Shown here: piece by piece, positions 23,907 to 34,014 of the stretch
Numbering within the stretch: the first letter of the stretch is position 1
Layout: each line of letters begins with the position of its first letter
Assembly: GCA_036278935.1 (NCBI GenBank)
Contig: DASUKA010000057.1
Location: 1 to 64,000, forward strand
DNA length: 64,000 nt
Source of the DNA: DASSNR01 sp036278935
GTDB lineage: Bacteria; Gemmatimonadota; Gemmatimonadetes; Gemmatimonadales; Gemmatimonadaceae
Direction: 5' to 3'
The notes under the pieces: generated by a model
What the model saw: only the letters and a program-made list of their open reading frames with translations
The model's database searches: none
What the model was told of the DNA's origin: nothing
Position numbers and translations under genes: made by a program

Positions 23907-26408
23907 TCAGGGGTGTGGTTGTGCCAGCAGTTCGCCCAGCGCGTCGTATGCACGTCCGAAGGCGCTCCAGTCGCCATGCGCGAGCGCCCTGCGCATGGCC
24001 GCATACAGCGATGCCACCCGGGACCGGAATTCCCGCAGGGCAGCCGCCCCCCGCGTCGTATCGGAGGGAGCCTCGGCGAGGGGCAATGAGAGGCTCGTGG
24101 CGTCGCGCATGGTACTGCCGGTCATGACCGAATCATCCATCCAGATCGCGACCCGTGCCAGCGTTGGCGGCGCGTCATGTCGCCAGGCGAAATCGGGCTG
24201 GATGAAAGCCACGTCACCATCCACCGGGACGGCGCGAATCCGGCCGCGCGCGCCGCGTACGTCGCCCGTCAACACGGCGCTGCTGTCCAACGCGTGACGA
24301 AGTGCCTCGGTCACGGTGGTCCACAGCACACCAGGATGCCGTTCGCTGCCCATCCAGTAGGTGGCACCCCGGGCGCCGCCTGTCGCGAGCAGCAGTCCTT
24401 TTAGCCGGCCGTCTTCGTTCAGCACCGGCGCCCCGAACGCGGTGCGCGGCGGATCGCCCGGCACTACAAAAACGGGCTCGCTCTCTGACGCGAACAGGGT
24501 GTCGGCGCCATCGTTCCACGGCACATGCCCAGGATGCGGTGCCTCGCCCCGCACGCCGAGGTGGGCCGCGATGGTCGCCTGCATCCGGGCCACGCCTATG
24601 GAGGGTCCCAGGCCGTTTGCCACCCAGGACGGGAGATCGCGCCACGACGAGAACAGCTCCGGAAATATGCGCCGCCAACTCTCGGCAATGGGTCCGAGCA
24701 CCGAGTCGGCCACGAGCATGACGCGCCCGGACTGCGCGTTCACCACCGCGGTGGCGGCATGGTGTACGTAGGTGAACGTCTGGTCGCCCAGCGCAACATG
24801 TTCACTCAGCGGATAGTACGCCGACGCTGCATACAGCGTCATTGTCCAGTATAGCGTGTCCGCGTGCACCACCGGCGTGATCACTCGGCCCTGTTCGAAA
24901 AACGGGGCGAGCGACGCGATGCGCCCGCGCAGGTCCCTGCGCGTGACGATGCGCGGATCGGGGCCCGGCAACGCGCTGAAGAGCAGGTGAAAGTTCTGCA
25001 GCGCCCATGCGTGCATGAGTCGCGACAGCCCGGTGTTGAGTGCTGGCGCCGCGACGCGGTGGAGCGGATCGGCAACAAGAAGATACCCACTCGCGGAATC
25101 GGCAACGAGCACATCCTCGATCGGTTGCTGCCGCTGGCCCGACGTGCCCGTTGCTCCCACCACCACCGGATTGCCCTCGCTGTCGGCTCTGGCGGCCGTC
25201 ACTCGAAGGATCGTCCACGGCGAAAGCCCCCGGGCGGACGCTGGAGGCGTCTCCGGCCGCTGTGCGACAGTGGCGAGCAACCCCGCCGGCGATGGCACCC
25301 ACCCGATGGCGGTCGCCGCGCCGCCGCCGCTGCTCCCTGGTACCGACCGAGCAAGCGCGCCCGGATCCCACGCTGAGACGTGAGGTGCGGCGGCGCGAAG
25401 CGAGACGATCGCCAGCGTGCTGTCCGGCGAATGCAGGCGGTCTACCCCGAACGCATGGCGCGCGTATTCCGCCTGCATCTGCAGGTACGGGCGATCCAGC
25501 GTATCCTGGGCGCCGGGCGCGGCCGCGCGCCTGACCAGTGGCGGCGTCACCTGACGAAGGCCGATGGAGAGGACGAACACGGCGGCAATCGCGATGGCCG
25601 CGATACGTGGCTGCCCCATCCACCCGAACACTCCCACCAGGAATGAAGCCGTGATCGCGATGATGGAGAGCGACACGTCCACGGGAATCGCCGCGTGGAG
25701 ATCCGCGTAGGTGAAGGCGCCGTTCGGACCACTCCCGGTGATCAGTGCATGGAACGCATCCAGCCGGTAGTGCCACGCCAGCAGGAGCATCAGAATGGCC
25801 ACGAGCACCGCGAGGTGCCGCCGCACATAGTGCGACACGTAGACGGAGCCACGTTTCCATTCCACGCTTGGCGTGAGCGCATACAACGCCACCACCACGA
25901 CCAGCACCACCAGTACGGCAACGAGTGCCCAGTAAAAGAGCGCCGTCTCGAACGGCAGCCAGTATGCGAAGAACCCGATGTCAGCGGTGAAGTAGGGATC
26001 CGTGTCACCGAACGGCATGCCGGATCGCGCCAGCAGGAGGGACATCCAGCTGCCACGCGGCAGCGTCAGGAACGCGCCCAGGACGGCCGAGAGCAGCACG
26101 GCGGCGCTCACCAGATACCGGCCAGGCACTTCTTCCCCGATCTCCACGTTCGCGACCCGACGGGGGAGGACGAGCGAGATGATGCTGCGTCGCACCACGT
26201 ACAGATTGGCAAAGGCGAACAGCGCGGCCAAGAGCGCGGAGAACCCGTGCAGCGCCAGCGCCAGTCCGGTTTCCACGCGCCAGAGACGTGCAGCGCCGAG
26301 CGCCTCGTACCACCGGTAGGCGACGTAGATGCCGGCGACCACCCGGCCAAGGAGAAGTACGGCCGCCACGCTGACGAGCGCGACGATCGCCCAGCGCCGC
26401 GCAGTCAC
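23907..26408 (-). CDS. UPF0182 family membrane protein
   Basis: 833 aa, at the short end of a family usually 850-1000 aa whose biochemical role is unknown. The N-terminal 290 residues carry about seven hydrophobic helices (e.g. AIVALVSVAAVLLLGRVVAG, LVAVLVVLVVVVALYAL). A large extracytoplasmic part follows, with the recognisable family segments RPYLQMQAEYARHAFGV and SYPLSEHVALGDQTF-like strands. GTG start at 26408, one base after the phosphomannomutase stop. Neighbours give no clear functional hint. Confidence 0.85.
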   Translation of the reverse strand: MTARRWAIVALVSVAAVLLLGRVVAGIYVAYRWYEALGAARLWRVETGLALALHGFSALLAALFAFANLYVVRRSIISLVLPRRVANVEIGEEVPGRYLVSAAVLLSAVLGAFLTLPRGSWMSLLLARSGMPFGDTDPYFTADIGFFAYWLPFETALFYWALVAVLVVLVVVVALYALTPSVEWKRGSVYVSHYVRRHLAVLVAILMLLLAWHYRLDAFHALITGSGPNGAFTYADLHAAIPVDVSLSIIAITASFLVGVFGWMGQPRIAAIAIAAVFVLSIGLRQVTPPLVRRAAAPGAQDTLDRPYLQMQAEYARHAFGVDRLHSPDSTLAIVSLRAAAPHVSAWDPGALARSVPGSSGGGAATAIGWVPSPAGLLATVAQRPETPPASARGLSPWTILRVTAARADSEGNPVVVGATGTSGQRQQPIEDVLVADSASGYLLVADPLHRVAAPALNTGLSRLMHAWALQNFHLLFSALPGPDPRIVTRRDLRGRIASLAPFFEQGRVITPVVHADTLYWTMTLYAASAYYPLSEHVALGDQTFTYVHHAATAVVNAQSGRVMLVADSVLGPIAESWRRIFPELFSSWRDLPSWVANGLGPSIGVARMQATIAAHLGVRGEAPHPGHVPWNDGADTLFASESEPVFVVPGDPPRTAFGAPVLNEDGRLKGLLLATGGARGATYWMGSERHPGVLWTTVTEALRHALDSSAVLTGDVRGARGRIRAVPVDGDVAFIQPDFAWRHDAPPTLARVAIWMDDSVMTGSTMRDATSLSLPLAEAPSDTTRGAAALREFRSRVASLYAAMRRALAHGDWSAFGRAYDALGELLAQPHP

Positions 26409-26409
26409 G

Positions 26410-27777
26410 CTACACCGTCACGCCCCGCGCCCGCAGCCACTCCTCGAACTCGTGTTGAATGGCTTCCAGACGCTCCGGCGTGCGCGCCTCGAAGCGCATG
26501 ACGAGCACAGGCTGGGTGTTCGACGCCCGGAGCAACCCCCACCCGTCTCCGAACTGCACGCGCGCGCCATCCACATCCACCACGGGGTACTTGGTCTTGA
26601 AATGGCGAACCGCATCCTCCACCACCTCGAACTTGATGGCCTCGGGCACATCCACACGCAGCTCGGGGGTTGAGACGTACCTCGGCACATCCGCGAGCAA
26701 CCCGGTGATGGACTGCCCCGAATCCGCCACAATCCGCAGCAGGCGCGCGGCTCCGTACAGGGCGTCGTCGTGCCCGTAAAATCCTTCCGCGAAGAACATG
26801 TGCCCCGACATCTCGCCGGCCACCGGCGCGCCCACCTCTCGCATCTTCTCCTTGATGAGCGAGTGCCCGGTCTTCCACATGATCGGGGTGCCGCCCGCAC
26901 GCGCGATCGCCTCGGGGAGCGCCTGCGAGCACTTCACGTCGAAGATGATCGGCTGACCCGCCCCGGTACGCTGCAGCACATCGCGCGCGTACAGAATGAG
27001 CAGGTAGTCGCCCCAGATGATTCCCCCGTGCTCGTCGATCACCCCCAACCGATCGGCATCGCCATCGAAGGCGAGCCCCACGTCGGCCTGTGTCCGCTGC
27101 ACCGCCGCGATCAGATCGCGCAGATTCTCCGGCACAGTCGGATCGGGATGATGATTCGGGAAAGTGCCATCGCTCTCGCAGTAGAGACAAGTGAGCTCGG
27201 CGCCGAGCGCACGCAGGAGGTCCGGCGCCACCAGCGAGCCCGCACCGTTGCCGCAATCGATCACCACGCGGAGCGGGCGGGAGAGGTGGCCGACGCGCGC
27301 GACGATGTCCGCGCGGTATCGCTCGATGACGGCCTCGTGCCGCACGGTGCCCGCGCCCGCGGGAAAGGCTCCGCGCTCGATGCGCTGGCGCAGCGCCTGA
27401 ATCTCGCCGCCGTACAACGAGGTGGTTCCCACGCACAACTTGAACCCGTTGTATTCCGGCGGATTGTGCGAGCCCGTGATCTGAATGCCGCCTGCCACCG
27501 GCAGATGATGGAGCGCCCAGTAGAGAAGCGGCGTCGGAACCACGCCGATATCGATGACGTCGGCCCCCGACTCGGTGAGCCCCTGCACGAGCGCGTCGCG
27601 CAGCGCCGGGCCGCTGGGCCGATTGTCGCGGCCGACGGCCACCGGCCCGTGCTGCTCGCCCTCCGCAAGCACGCCGGCGTAGCCTCGGCCGATGAGGCGC
27701 GCGGCATCCGGAGTCAGGTCCTCACCGATGATCCCGCGAATGTCGTACTGCCGGAAGATTCCAGGATTGACGCTCAT
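26410..27777 (-). CDS. manB: Phosphomannomutase / phosphoglucomutase
   Basis: 455 aa, alpha-D-phosphohexomutase. Interconverts mannose or glucose 6- and 1-phosphates for surface polysaccharide precursors. Begins GIFRQYDIRGI; catalytic phosphoserine in ITGSHNPPEYNGFK (about residue 100); Mg site FDGDADRLG; sugar-specificity loop GEMSGHMFF; C-terminal phosphate site RASNTQPVLVMRFEA. The GEMSGH loop is that of dual-specificity mannose/glucose enzymes. ATG with GAGGAG about 5 nt upstream. A hairpin separates it from nuoN. Confidence 0.93.
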   Translation of the reverse strand: MSVNPGIFRQYDIRGIIGEDLTPDAARLIGRGYAGVLAEGEQHGPVAVGRDNRPSGPALRDALVQGLTESGADVIDIGVVPTPLLYWALHHLPVAGGIQITGSHNPPEYNGFKLCVGTTSLYGGEIQALRQRIERGAFPAGAGTVRHEAVIERYRADIVARVGHLSRPLRVVIDCGNGAGSLVAPDLLRALGAELTCLYCESDGTFPNHHPDPTVPENLRDLIAAVQRTQADVGLAFDGDADRLGVIDEHGGIIWGDYLLILYARDVLQRTGAGQPIIFDVKCSQALPEAIARAGGTPIMWKTGHSLIKEKMREVGAPVAGEMSGHMFFAEGFYGHDDALYGAARLLRIVADSGQSITGLLADVPRYVSTPELRVDVPEAIKFEVVEDAVRHFKTKYPVVDVDGARVQFGDGWGLLRASNTQPVLVMRFEARTPERLEAIQHEFEEWLRARGVTV

Positions 27778-27793
27778 GACTCCTCGAAACAGT

Positions 27794-27817
27794 GCGAGGC
27801 CGCGTCAGCGGCCTCGC
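27794..27817 (-). terminator. Perfect 10-bp hairpin after the nuo operon, possible terminator
   Basis: Arms GCGAGGCCGC (27794-27803) and GCGGCCTCGC (27808-27817) with a 4-nt loop, 4 bp after the nuoN stop. On the minus strand it is followed by ACTGTTTCG, so the U-tract is poor and read-through into the mannomutase gene is likely. No promoter fits between it and that gene. Confidence 0.5.
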
Positions 27818-27821
27818 GCAA

Positions 27822-29354
27822 TCAGTGTGCTCGCCCTGCCGCAGAGAGTGGCGGTCCCCCATCTGACTGCTGAGCCACGGCCGTGGGCACGCTGGCGCTG
27901 GTAACGCGAACGAGACTGCCGGGAAAGATCCCGAAGAACAATAATCCCACGGCGGCCGCACCGATCACCAGCCGGGTGAGCGCCGGCGTGCGGAGCAGCG
28001 CCGGGGCATCGGCGGCGCGAGGGCGCATGAACATCACCATCACCACGCCAAGGTAGTATCCAGCCGAAATCACGCTCGTGATCACCAGCAGGACCGCCAG
28101 GTGCGTCTGCGGCGCCGGCGCACGGAGCGCCGCCTGCAGCACGTACCACTTGGCGAAGAAGCCCATCCCGCCCGCCACCGGGAAGCCCAGGAGTGCCAGC
28201 ATGAATACGGCCATCGCCGTGGCCAGCCATGGCCGCACCCGCCACAGGCCGGCGTAGTCCGCCAGATCCTGATTGCGCTCCCCCGCCTGCCCCACGGCCA
28301 CCACCACGGCAAAGGCACCCATGGTCGCGAGCGTGTAGGCGAGCAGGTAGAACAGAAACGCGGAGGCGCCGAGCGCCGTGGCGGAGACGATGGCGACCAG
28401 GATGTAACCCGCGTGGGCGATGCTCGAATATGCCAGCAGTCGCTTGATGTTCTTCTGTACGAGCGCGATCAGATTCCCCACGACCATGGTGATGGCCGCC
28501 AGCCACCAGAGCACCGCGTGCCATTCCGCGATGGCGTGCGGGAACGCTTCTAGCCAGACGCGGAAGAACGCCGCGAAGGCCGCCGCTTTCACCGCCGCCG
28601 CCATGTACGCGGTAAACGGCGTGGGTGCTCCCTCGTAGACGTCCGGCGTCCACATATGGAAGGGGACTGCCGCCACCTTGAACGCGAACCCCACGAGGAG
28701 CAATGCCACGCCGGCCAGCAGCATTGCGTTGCTCCCGACAGACGCGGCCGAAATGCGCGACCCGATGACGGCAAGATCCGTTGAGCCCGTGCCGCCGTAG
28801 ATCAGCGCGATGCCGTAGAGAAGGAAGCCCGTGGAGAAGGCGCCCAGCAGGAAGTACTTGATCGCGGCCTCGGCGGCACGGCTGCTCCGGCGGTTGAGCC
28901 CCGCGAGCACGTACACCGCCACGGACATGAGTTCGATGCCGAGGAACACGATGATGAGGTCGCGCGCCGCGGCGAGCAGCATCATCCCGGCTGTCGAGAG
29001 GAGGAGCAGCACATACCCCTCCCCCAGCACGATCCCCTCCCGGCGGTTGTAGTCCATCGTGAGCACGATGGCGATGATCGTGGCGAGCAGCACCAGAAAA
29101 TCCGTGGCCCAGCGGAAATTGTCGACCGCGATGATCCCGGGCGACGCCGTCGCGTGGCCGACCATCATGAGAATGACGGCCGCCATGGCGACCAGGCAGA
29201 TGACGATCGCGCCGATTCCCACGCGGCGCTGGTGCGCCTCGCTCTCGCGCCGCCAGACGGCAAAGAGGAGCAGCAGCATCGCCCCGCCCATGACGATCAG
29301 ATCGGGCACGATGGCGGCAGCGAGCTGGCCGGCCTGAGAGAGATCGAAGTGCAT
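27822..29354 (-). CDS. nuoN: NADH-quinone oxidoreductase subunit N
   Basis: 510 aa. Antiporter-like proton-pumping membrane subunit of complex I, about 14 transmembrane helices. Key residues: Glu in GIELMSVAVYVLAG, Lys in KYFLLGAFSTGF, Lys in AFKVAAVPFHMWTPDVYEG. Last gene of the nuoA-N operon; its ATG directly abuts the nuoM stop. Confidence 0.97.
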   Translation of the reverse strand: MHFDLSQAGQLAAAIVPDLIVMGGAMLLLLFAVWRRESEAHQRRVGIGAIVICLVAMAAVILMMVGHATASPGIIAVDNFRWATDFLVLLATIIAIVLTMDYNRREGIVLGEGYVLLLLSTAGMMLLAAARDLIIVFLGIELMSVAVYVLAGLNRRSSRAAEAAIKYFLLGAFSTGFLLYGIALIYGGTGSTDLAVIGSRISAASVGSNAMLLAGVALLLVGFAFKVAAVPFHMWTPDVYEGAPTPFTAYMAAAVKAAAFAAFFRVWLEAFPHAIAEWHAVLWWLAAITMVVGNLIALVQKNIKRLLAYSSIAHAGYILVAIVSATALGASAFLFYLLAYTLATMGAFAVVVAVGQAGERNQDLADYAGLWRVRPWLATAMAVFMLALLGFPVAGGMGFFAKWYVLQAALRAPAPQTHLAVLLVITSVISAGYYLGVVMVMFMRPRAADAPALLRTPALTRLVIGAAAVGLLFFGIFPGSLVRVTSASVPTAVAQQSDGGPPLSAAGRAH

Positions 29355-30983
29355 CTATCGCCCCCCCGCCGGCCGCGCGCTCGCCGTCTGCGCGCCGCCG
29401 CCCAATGCGCCCTGCTCCACCGTCTGCACGAAGTAGCGCGATGAGCTTTCCATCCGCCGCAGGATGGGCGCCGGGTAGATCCCGATCCAGAGGATCGCGG
29501 CCGTCAGCACCCCCATCATCGCCAGCTCGCGCCGGTTGAGGTCCCGCAATCCCTCGTTCTCCGGTTTATCAAGCCTGTTGAAGAGAATCCGCTGTATGGC
29601 CCAGAGGAGATAGGCCGCGGCGAAAATGACGCCGCTCGTGGCGATGAGCGCCATGTATGGATGCGTCTTGAAGGAGCCGAGCAGCACCAGGAACTCGCCC
29701 ACAAAGCCGTTCGTGCCCGGCAGCCCGATACTGCTCAGCGCCACCAGAGTGAGCAGCGCGGCGAACATCGGCACGGTGCGCGCGATCCCGCCGTAGGCGT
29801 CGATGAGCCGCGTATGGCGCCGCTCGTAGATCATCCCGATGAGCAGGAAGAGCGCCCCCGTCGAGATGCCATGGTTGATCATGACCATGAGCGCGCCCTG
29901 GACGCTCTGCACAGTGAGCGCGAAGATGCCCAGCATCACGAAGCCCAGGTGGCTCACCGAGGAATAGGCCACCAGTTTCTTGAAGTCCGGCTGCACCATG
30001 GCCACGAGCGCGCCGTAAATGATCCCGATGACCGCGAGCGTGAGAATCGTCGCGCGTACGGCCGGGTTCATTCCGGCCGTGGGGAAGAACGGCAGCGCGA
30101 AGCGCAGAAAGCCGTACGTCCCCATCTTGAGCATGATGCTCGCCAGAATCACCGAGCCGGCGGTGGGCGCTTCCGTATGCGCGTCCGGCAGCCAGGTGTG
30201 GAAGGGGAACATCGGCACCTTCACCGCGAACGCGAGGAAGAAGGCGCCGAAGAGCCACAACGCCGCGCGATGGCTGAAGGTGGCGTAACGCAGCACGTCG
30301 TCATACGCGAAGGTGGGATGCCCCGCCGCGTGGCTCGTCACCGTCCACAGATACAGGATCGCCACGAGCATCAGGAGCGATCCGAGGAAGGTGTAGATGA
30401 AGAACTTCATGCTGGCGTACAACCGCCGCTCGCCGCCCCAGATGCCGATGATGAAGTACATCGGCACCAGCATGACCTCCCACATCAGGTAGAACAGCAG
30501 CAGGTCGAGCGACAGAAAAACGCCGATCATGCCCGTGGTCAGGAGCAGGAGCAACGCGTAGTAGCTCCGCAGCTTCTCGCGAATGCTCGTCCAGCTCCCC
30601 AGCACCGCCAGGGGCATGATGAACGTCGTGAGGAGCACCATGAAGAGCGAGATGCCGTCGATGCCCACGGAGAAGTGCGCACCCCAGGCGCCGATCCACG
30701 GGATATCGATGCGCGCCTGCCACCGGGCACCACCCGGCACGTAGGACCACCAGAGTCCCAGCGAGACCACGAACTCCACGAGGAACGTGATCAGGGCAAT
30801 CCAGCGCACGGAGCGCCCTGCCGCCATCTCGTCCTGAGCGCCCGCGGTTCCGTTCACTGCCTCATGCCGGCTGCCCGCCGGGCGCCCCGCCACCAGGATG
30901 ACAACCATTCCCACCAGCGGGATGAGGAGCAGCGCCGGGAGGATCCAGCTGTTGTAATCGATGGACGTCAGAAAAGCGTGCAT
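29355..30983 (-). CDS. nuoM: NADH-quinone oxidoreductase subunit M
   Basis: 542 aa. Antiporter-like subunit of complex I. Conserved Glu in LMWEVMLVPMYFIIG, Lys in KFFIYTFLGSLLML, and FAVKVPMFPFHTWLPDAHTEAPTAGS. The ATG before HAFLTSIDYNSW is chosen, 4 bp after nuoL; an upstream extension of the frame lies in nuoL. A Gly/Arg-rich loop with AVNGTAGAQDEMAAG near residues 45-65 is longer than usual. Confidence 0.97.
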   Translation of the reverse strand: MHAFLTSIDYNSWILPALLLIPLVGMVVILVAGRPAGSRHEAVNGTAGAQDEMAAGRSVRWIALITFLVEFVVSLGLWWSYVPGGARWQARIDIPWIGAWGAHFSVGIDGISLFMVLLTTFIMPLAVLGSWTSIREKLRSYYALLLLLTTGMIGVFLSLDLLLFYLMWEVMLVPMYFIIGIWGGERRLYASMKFFIYTFLGSLLMLVAILYLWTVTSHAAGHPTFAYDDVLRYATFSHRAALWLFGAFFLAFAVKVPMFPFHTWLPDAHTEAPTAGSVILASIMLKMGTYGFLRFALPFFPTAGMNPAVRATILTLAVIGIIYGALVAMVQPDFKKLVAYSSVSHLGFVMLGIFALTVQSVQGALMVMINHGISTGALFLLIGMIYERRHTRLIDAYGGIARTVPMFAALLTLVALSSIGLPGTNGFVGEFLVLLGSFKTHPYMALIATSGVIFAAAYLLWAIQRILFNRLDKPENEGLRDLNRRELAMMGVLTAAILWIGIYPAPILRRMESSSRYFVQTVEQGALGGGAQTASARPAGGR

Positions 30984-30987
30984 GAGC

Positions 30988-33213
30988 TTAGCGGATGGTA
31001 AAGGCACCGAGCACGGCGAGCACGCCAATGACGAACACCCACGCGTAGGTGCCGACCTCGCCCGTCTGGAGTTGCGAGCCGATCCACCCCAACGACCGGG
31101 TGGCGAACGCCGCGCCGTTCACGAACAGGCCGTCGATGATCCCGGCGTCAATCACGCGCCAGAGCACATTGCGCGACCCCTGCACGACGGGCGTGACGAT
31201 CACCTCGTCCACCGCCTCGTCCACATAGTACTTGTCGGCGAGCACGCGCTGGATGCCATGCTCGGGCGCCGCCTGCGCCTTGGGCACGAGCGCCGCCGGC
31301 TTCAGCACCAGGACGGCCAGGGCGATGCCGGCGATGGCGATCAATACGGCCAGCGCCACCAGTCCGAGCTCGGTCCCGTGCCCCACCTCGGCCGGCGTCC
31401 CGCCCGTGACCCGGAGCGCTGCCGCGCCCACGACGGGGTCCAGCCACCGCTCGAGCGCACCGACAGGACCCAGTGCATCCAGGAAGTTCGGCAGATTCAC
31501 CCAGCCCCCCACCACGCTCAGCGCGCCGAGCGCAATCAACGGCCAGAGCATCACCCAGGAGGTCTCGTGCAGGTGCTTCGCTTCCTGCTCGCCGGTACGG
31601 TTCGGCCCGTGGAAGGTGTAGAGCATGAGGCGCGTCATGTAAATCGCGGTCAGGAACGCGCCCGCAAGCCCCAGCACGTACACCGCATATAGCAACCCGC
31701 TGCCCGGGATGCCAAGCCAGTGCGCGCTGGCGAGGGTAGAGTGACCGGCCCGCGCGAACACGCCGCCCAGAATCTCATCTTTCGAGAAGAAACCGGCAAA
31801 CGGCGGAATGCCGGAAATTGCGAGCGTCGCAATCCACATGAGAATCCACGTCGCCGGCATATAGCGCCGGAGTCCTCCCATGTTCCGCATGTCCTGCGCA
31901 TCCGCATGGCTGTCCGTGTGGTGATATGCCTCGTGCATGGCGTTGATCACCGCACCGGAGCCCAGGAAGAGCAGCGCCTTGAAGAAGGCGTGCGTCATGA
32001 GGTGGAACATCCCGGACACATACGCGCCCACTCCCGCGGCAATGAACATGTAGCCGAGTTGGGAGATGGTGGAGTACGCGAGGACCTTCTTGATGTCCCA
32101 CTGCTTGAGCCCGATCGTCGCGGCGAAGAATGCGGTCGCGGCCCCGATCACCGCCACCGTCAACTCCGCCACCGGCGCCATCGAAAAGAGAAACGAGCTG
32201 CGCGCGATCAGATAGACGCCGGCGGTCACCATCGTCGCGGCATGGATCAGTGCCGACACCGGCGTCGGGCCCTGCATGGCATCCGGGAGCCAGATGTAGA
32301 GCGGAATCTGTGCGCTCTTGCCCGTGCACCCGAGCAGGAAGAAGAGGCAGATGGCCGTCACCACGGCGCCGCCGACGGGCAGCATGCCGACGTGCGCGGC
32401 CACGCCGGTGAAGTCGAGCGTACCCAGATTCGCCCAGAGCAGGAACATGGCGATCAGGAAGCCGAAATCGCCCACGCGGTTGACGATGAAGGCCTTCTTG
32501 CCCGCGTCGGCGTTGATCTTGTCGTTGAACCAGAAGCCGATGAGGAGGTATGAGGCCAACCCGACCCCCTCCCATCCCACGAACATCACCGGGTAGCTCG
32601 CGCCAAGCACGAGCACCAGCATCAGCGCCACGAACAGGTTCAGGTACGCGAAATAGCGCGCGAAGCCGGGGTCGTCGCGCATGTACCCGACGCTGAAGAT
32701 GTGGATCAGCGTCCCGACGCCCGTGATGATGAGCACCATCATCATGGACAGCTGATCGAGCTGGAAGGCCCAGTCGATATGCAGGCTGCCCACCGGCATC
32801 CAGCTGAAGAACCGCTTGACGAACGGCTCGTGCATCTGCCCACTCACCTTCAGCATCGCGACGAACATGGCGACGGCGAGGGCGAAGGAGAGCGCGACGA
32901 CCAATGGCCCGATGACGCCCGCGATCGACGCCACGCGGCTGCGGGCCTGCAGGTGGCTGTCCGTCCCGGGAGCGCCGGCGTGTTCCGCCTGCTGCTCGGC
33001 GAGTGCGTGCTCGACCCGCGCCGAGTGCGCATGGGAGGAGCCGTGCCCCGCTCCCGGATCGGCCGGCCCGGCATGGTAGGACGGCACGAGCGACAACAGT
33101 CCGTTCAGGACGAAGCCGATGAGCGGCAGGATGGGCAGCACCCATACGTACTCGGCGATCGTCCCGCTGAGTGGGTGCGCCCCCGCAACGGAGGCGAGCG
33201 GCTGGAGGAGCAT
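30988..33213 (-). CDS. nuoL: NADH-quinone oxidoreductase subunit L
   Basis: 741 aa. Largest antiporter-like subunit, with the lateral amphipathic helix at the C-terminal end that braces the membrane arm. Signatures: VGWEGVGLASYLLIGFWF, NRVGDFGFLIAMF, KSAQIPLYIWLPDAMQGPTPVSALIHAATM and THAFFKALLFLGSGAVI (quoted in part). A His/Ala/Glu-rich loop at about residues 50-85 (HARVEHALAEQQAEHAG) is extra. ATG overlaps the nuoK stop by one base. Confidence 0.97.
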   Translation of the reverse strand: MLLQPLASVAGAHPLSGTIAEYVWVLPILPLIGFVLNGLLSLVPSYHAGPADPGAGHGSSHAHSARVEHALAEQQAEHAGAPGTDSHLQARSRVASIAGVIGPLVVALSFALAVAMFVAMLKVSGQMHEPFVKRFFSWMPVGSLHIDWAFQLDQLSMMMVLIITGVGTLIHIFSVGYMRDDPGFARYFAYLNLFVALMLVLVLGASYPVMFVGWEGVGLASYLLIGFWFNDKINADAGKKAFIVNRVGDFGFLIAMFLLWANLGTLDFTGVAAHVGMLPVGGAVVTAICLFFLLGCTGKSAQIPLYIWLPDAMQGPTPVSALIHAATMVTAGVYLIARSSFLFSMAPVAELTVAVIGAATAFFAATIGLKQWDIKKVLAYSTISQLGYMFIAAGVGAYVSGMFHLMTHAFFKALLFLGSGAVINAMHEAYHHTDSHADAQDMRNMGGLRRYMPATWILMWIATLAISGIPPFAGFFSKDEILGGVFARAGHSTLASAHWLGIPGSGLLYAVYVLGLAGAFLTAIYMTRLMLYTFHGPNRTGEQEAKHLHETSWVMLWPLIALGALSVVGGWVNLPNFLDALGPVGALERWLDPVVGAAALRVTGGTPAEVGHGTELGLVALAVLIAIAGIALAVLVLKPAALVPKAQAAPEHGIQRVLADKYYVDEAVDEVIVTPVVQGSRNVLWRVIDAGIIDGLFVNGAAFATRSLGWIGSQLQTGEVGTYAWVFVIGVLAVLGAFTIR

Positions 33214-33506
33214 CACCCTTTCAGGATGTTGATGTTCTGGAGATCCACGGATTCGTGGTGTCGGAAGATCGAGATGATGATCGCCAGGCCGACCGCGGCC
33301 TCGGCGGCGGCCACTGTCATCACGAACAGCACGAACACCTGGCCCGTGATGCCGTAGAGCCGCGACAGCGCGATGAACGACAGATTGACCGCGTTGAGCA
33401 TCAGCTCCACGCACATGAAGATGATGATGGCGTTGCGACGGATGAGGACGCCGACCACGCCAATGGCGAACAGCACGGCCGAAATGATCAACGATTCCGC
33501 GACCAT
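33213..33506 (-). CDS. nuoK: NADH-quinone oxidoreductase subunit K
   Basis: 97 aa, three transmembrane helices. Carries the conserved membrane glutamates of the proton path in FMCVELMLNAVNLSFIA and VAAAEAAVGLAI. ATG is 1 bp after the nuoJ stop. Length and position between J and L are standard. Confidence 0.97.
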   Translation of the reverse strand: MVAESLIISAVLFAIGVVGVLIRRNAIIIFMCVELMLNAVNLSFIALSRLYGITGQVFVLFVMTVAAAEAAVGLAIIISIFRHHESVDLQNINILKG

Positions 33507-33507
33507 G

Positions 33508-34014
33508 TCACACTCTGCGTTTGGCGAGCACTACCGCGCCCACGATGGCGGCAAGCAGCAGCACGCTCGTGACCTCGAAGGCCAGGAGGTACTCGTTGAA
33601 GAGGGGCGCCGCGATGGAATTGACCACGTTCGCCTGTATCGGTGGCGTGGGGATCAGCGCCGGCAGCTTCTGCCGTCCGAGCACCAGCAGCTCGGCCAGA
33701 AGCCCCAGCCCCAGCAGTCCGCCAAGGGCGCGCACTCCAGAGCGACGCAGATCGCCGCCAGCCAGCGGATGTCCCAGGTTGAGGAGCATGACCACGAACA
33801 GAAATACCACCATGATCGCCCCGGCGTACACCAGAATCTGGATGATCCCGATGAACTGCGCGCCCAGCATGATGTAGAGCACCGCCAGGCTGAACATCGT
33901 GTTCACGAGCCAGAGCGCGGCCGCCACTGGGCTCTTGCGCGTCACGAACGCCAGAGCGGACGCGACGGCAATGAGCGCGAACAGATAGAAGAAGAACTGG
34001 TAGAAGAACGTCAC
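33508..34014 (-). CDS. nuoJ: NADH-quinone oxidoreductase subunit J
   Basis: 168 aa, about five transmembrane helices. Conserved core AVLYIMLGAQFIGIIQILVY followed by AGAIMVVFLFVVMLLNL, including the helix with a pi-bulge linked to proton transfer. GTG start overlaps the nuoI stop (GTGA). Confidence 0.97.
   Translation of the reverse strand: MTFFYQFFFYLFALIAVASALAFVTRKSPVAAALWLVNTMFSLAVLYIMLGAQFIGIIQILVYAGAIMVVFLFVVMLLNLGHPLAGGDLRRSGVRALGGLLGLGLLAELLVLGRQKLPALIPTPPIQANVVNSIAAPLFNEYLLAFEVTSVLLLAAIVGAVVLAKRRV

Noticed and set aside
29661..31001. 446-codon open frame on the plus strand rich in His, Glu, Arg
   Set aside because: Antisense to nuoM; hydrophobic codons of membrane genes give such charged mirrors.
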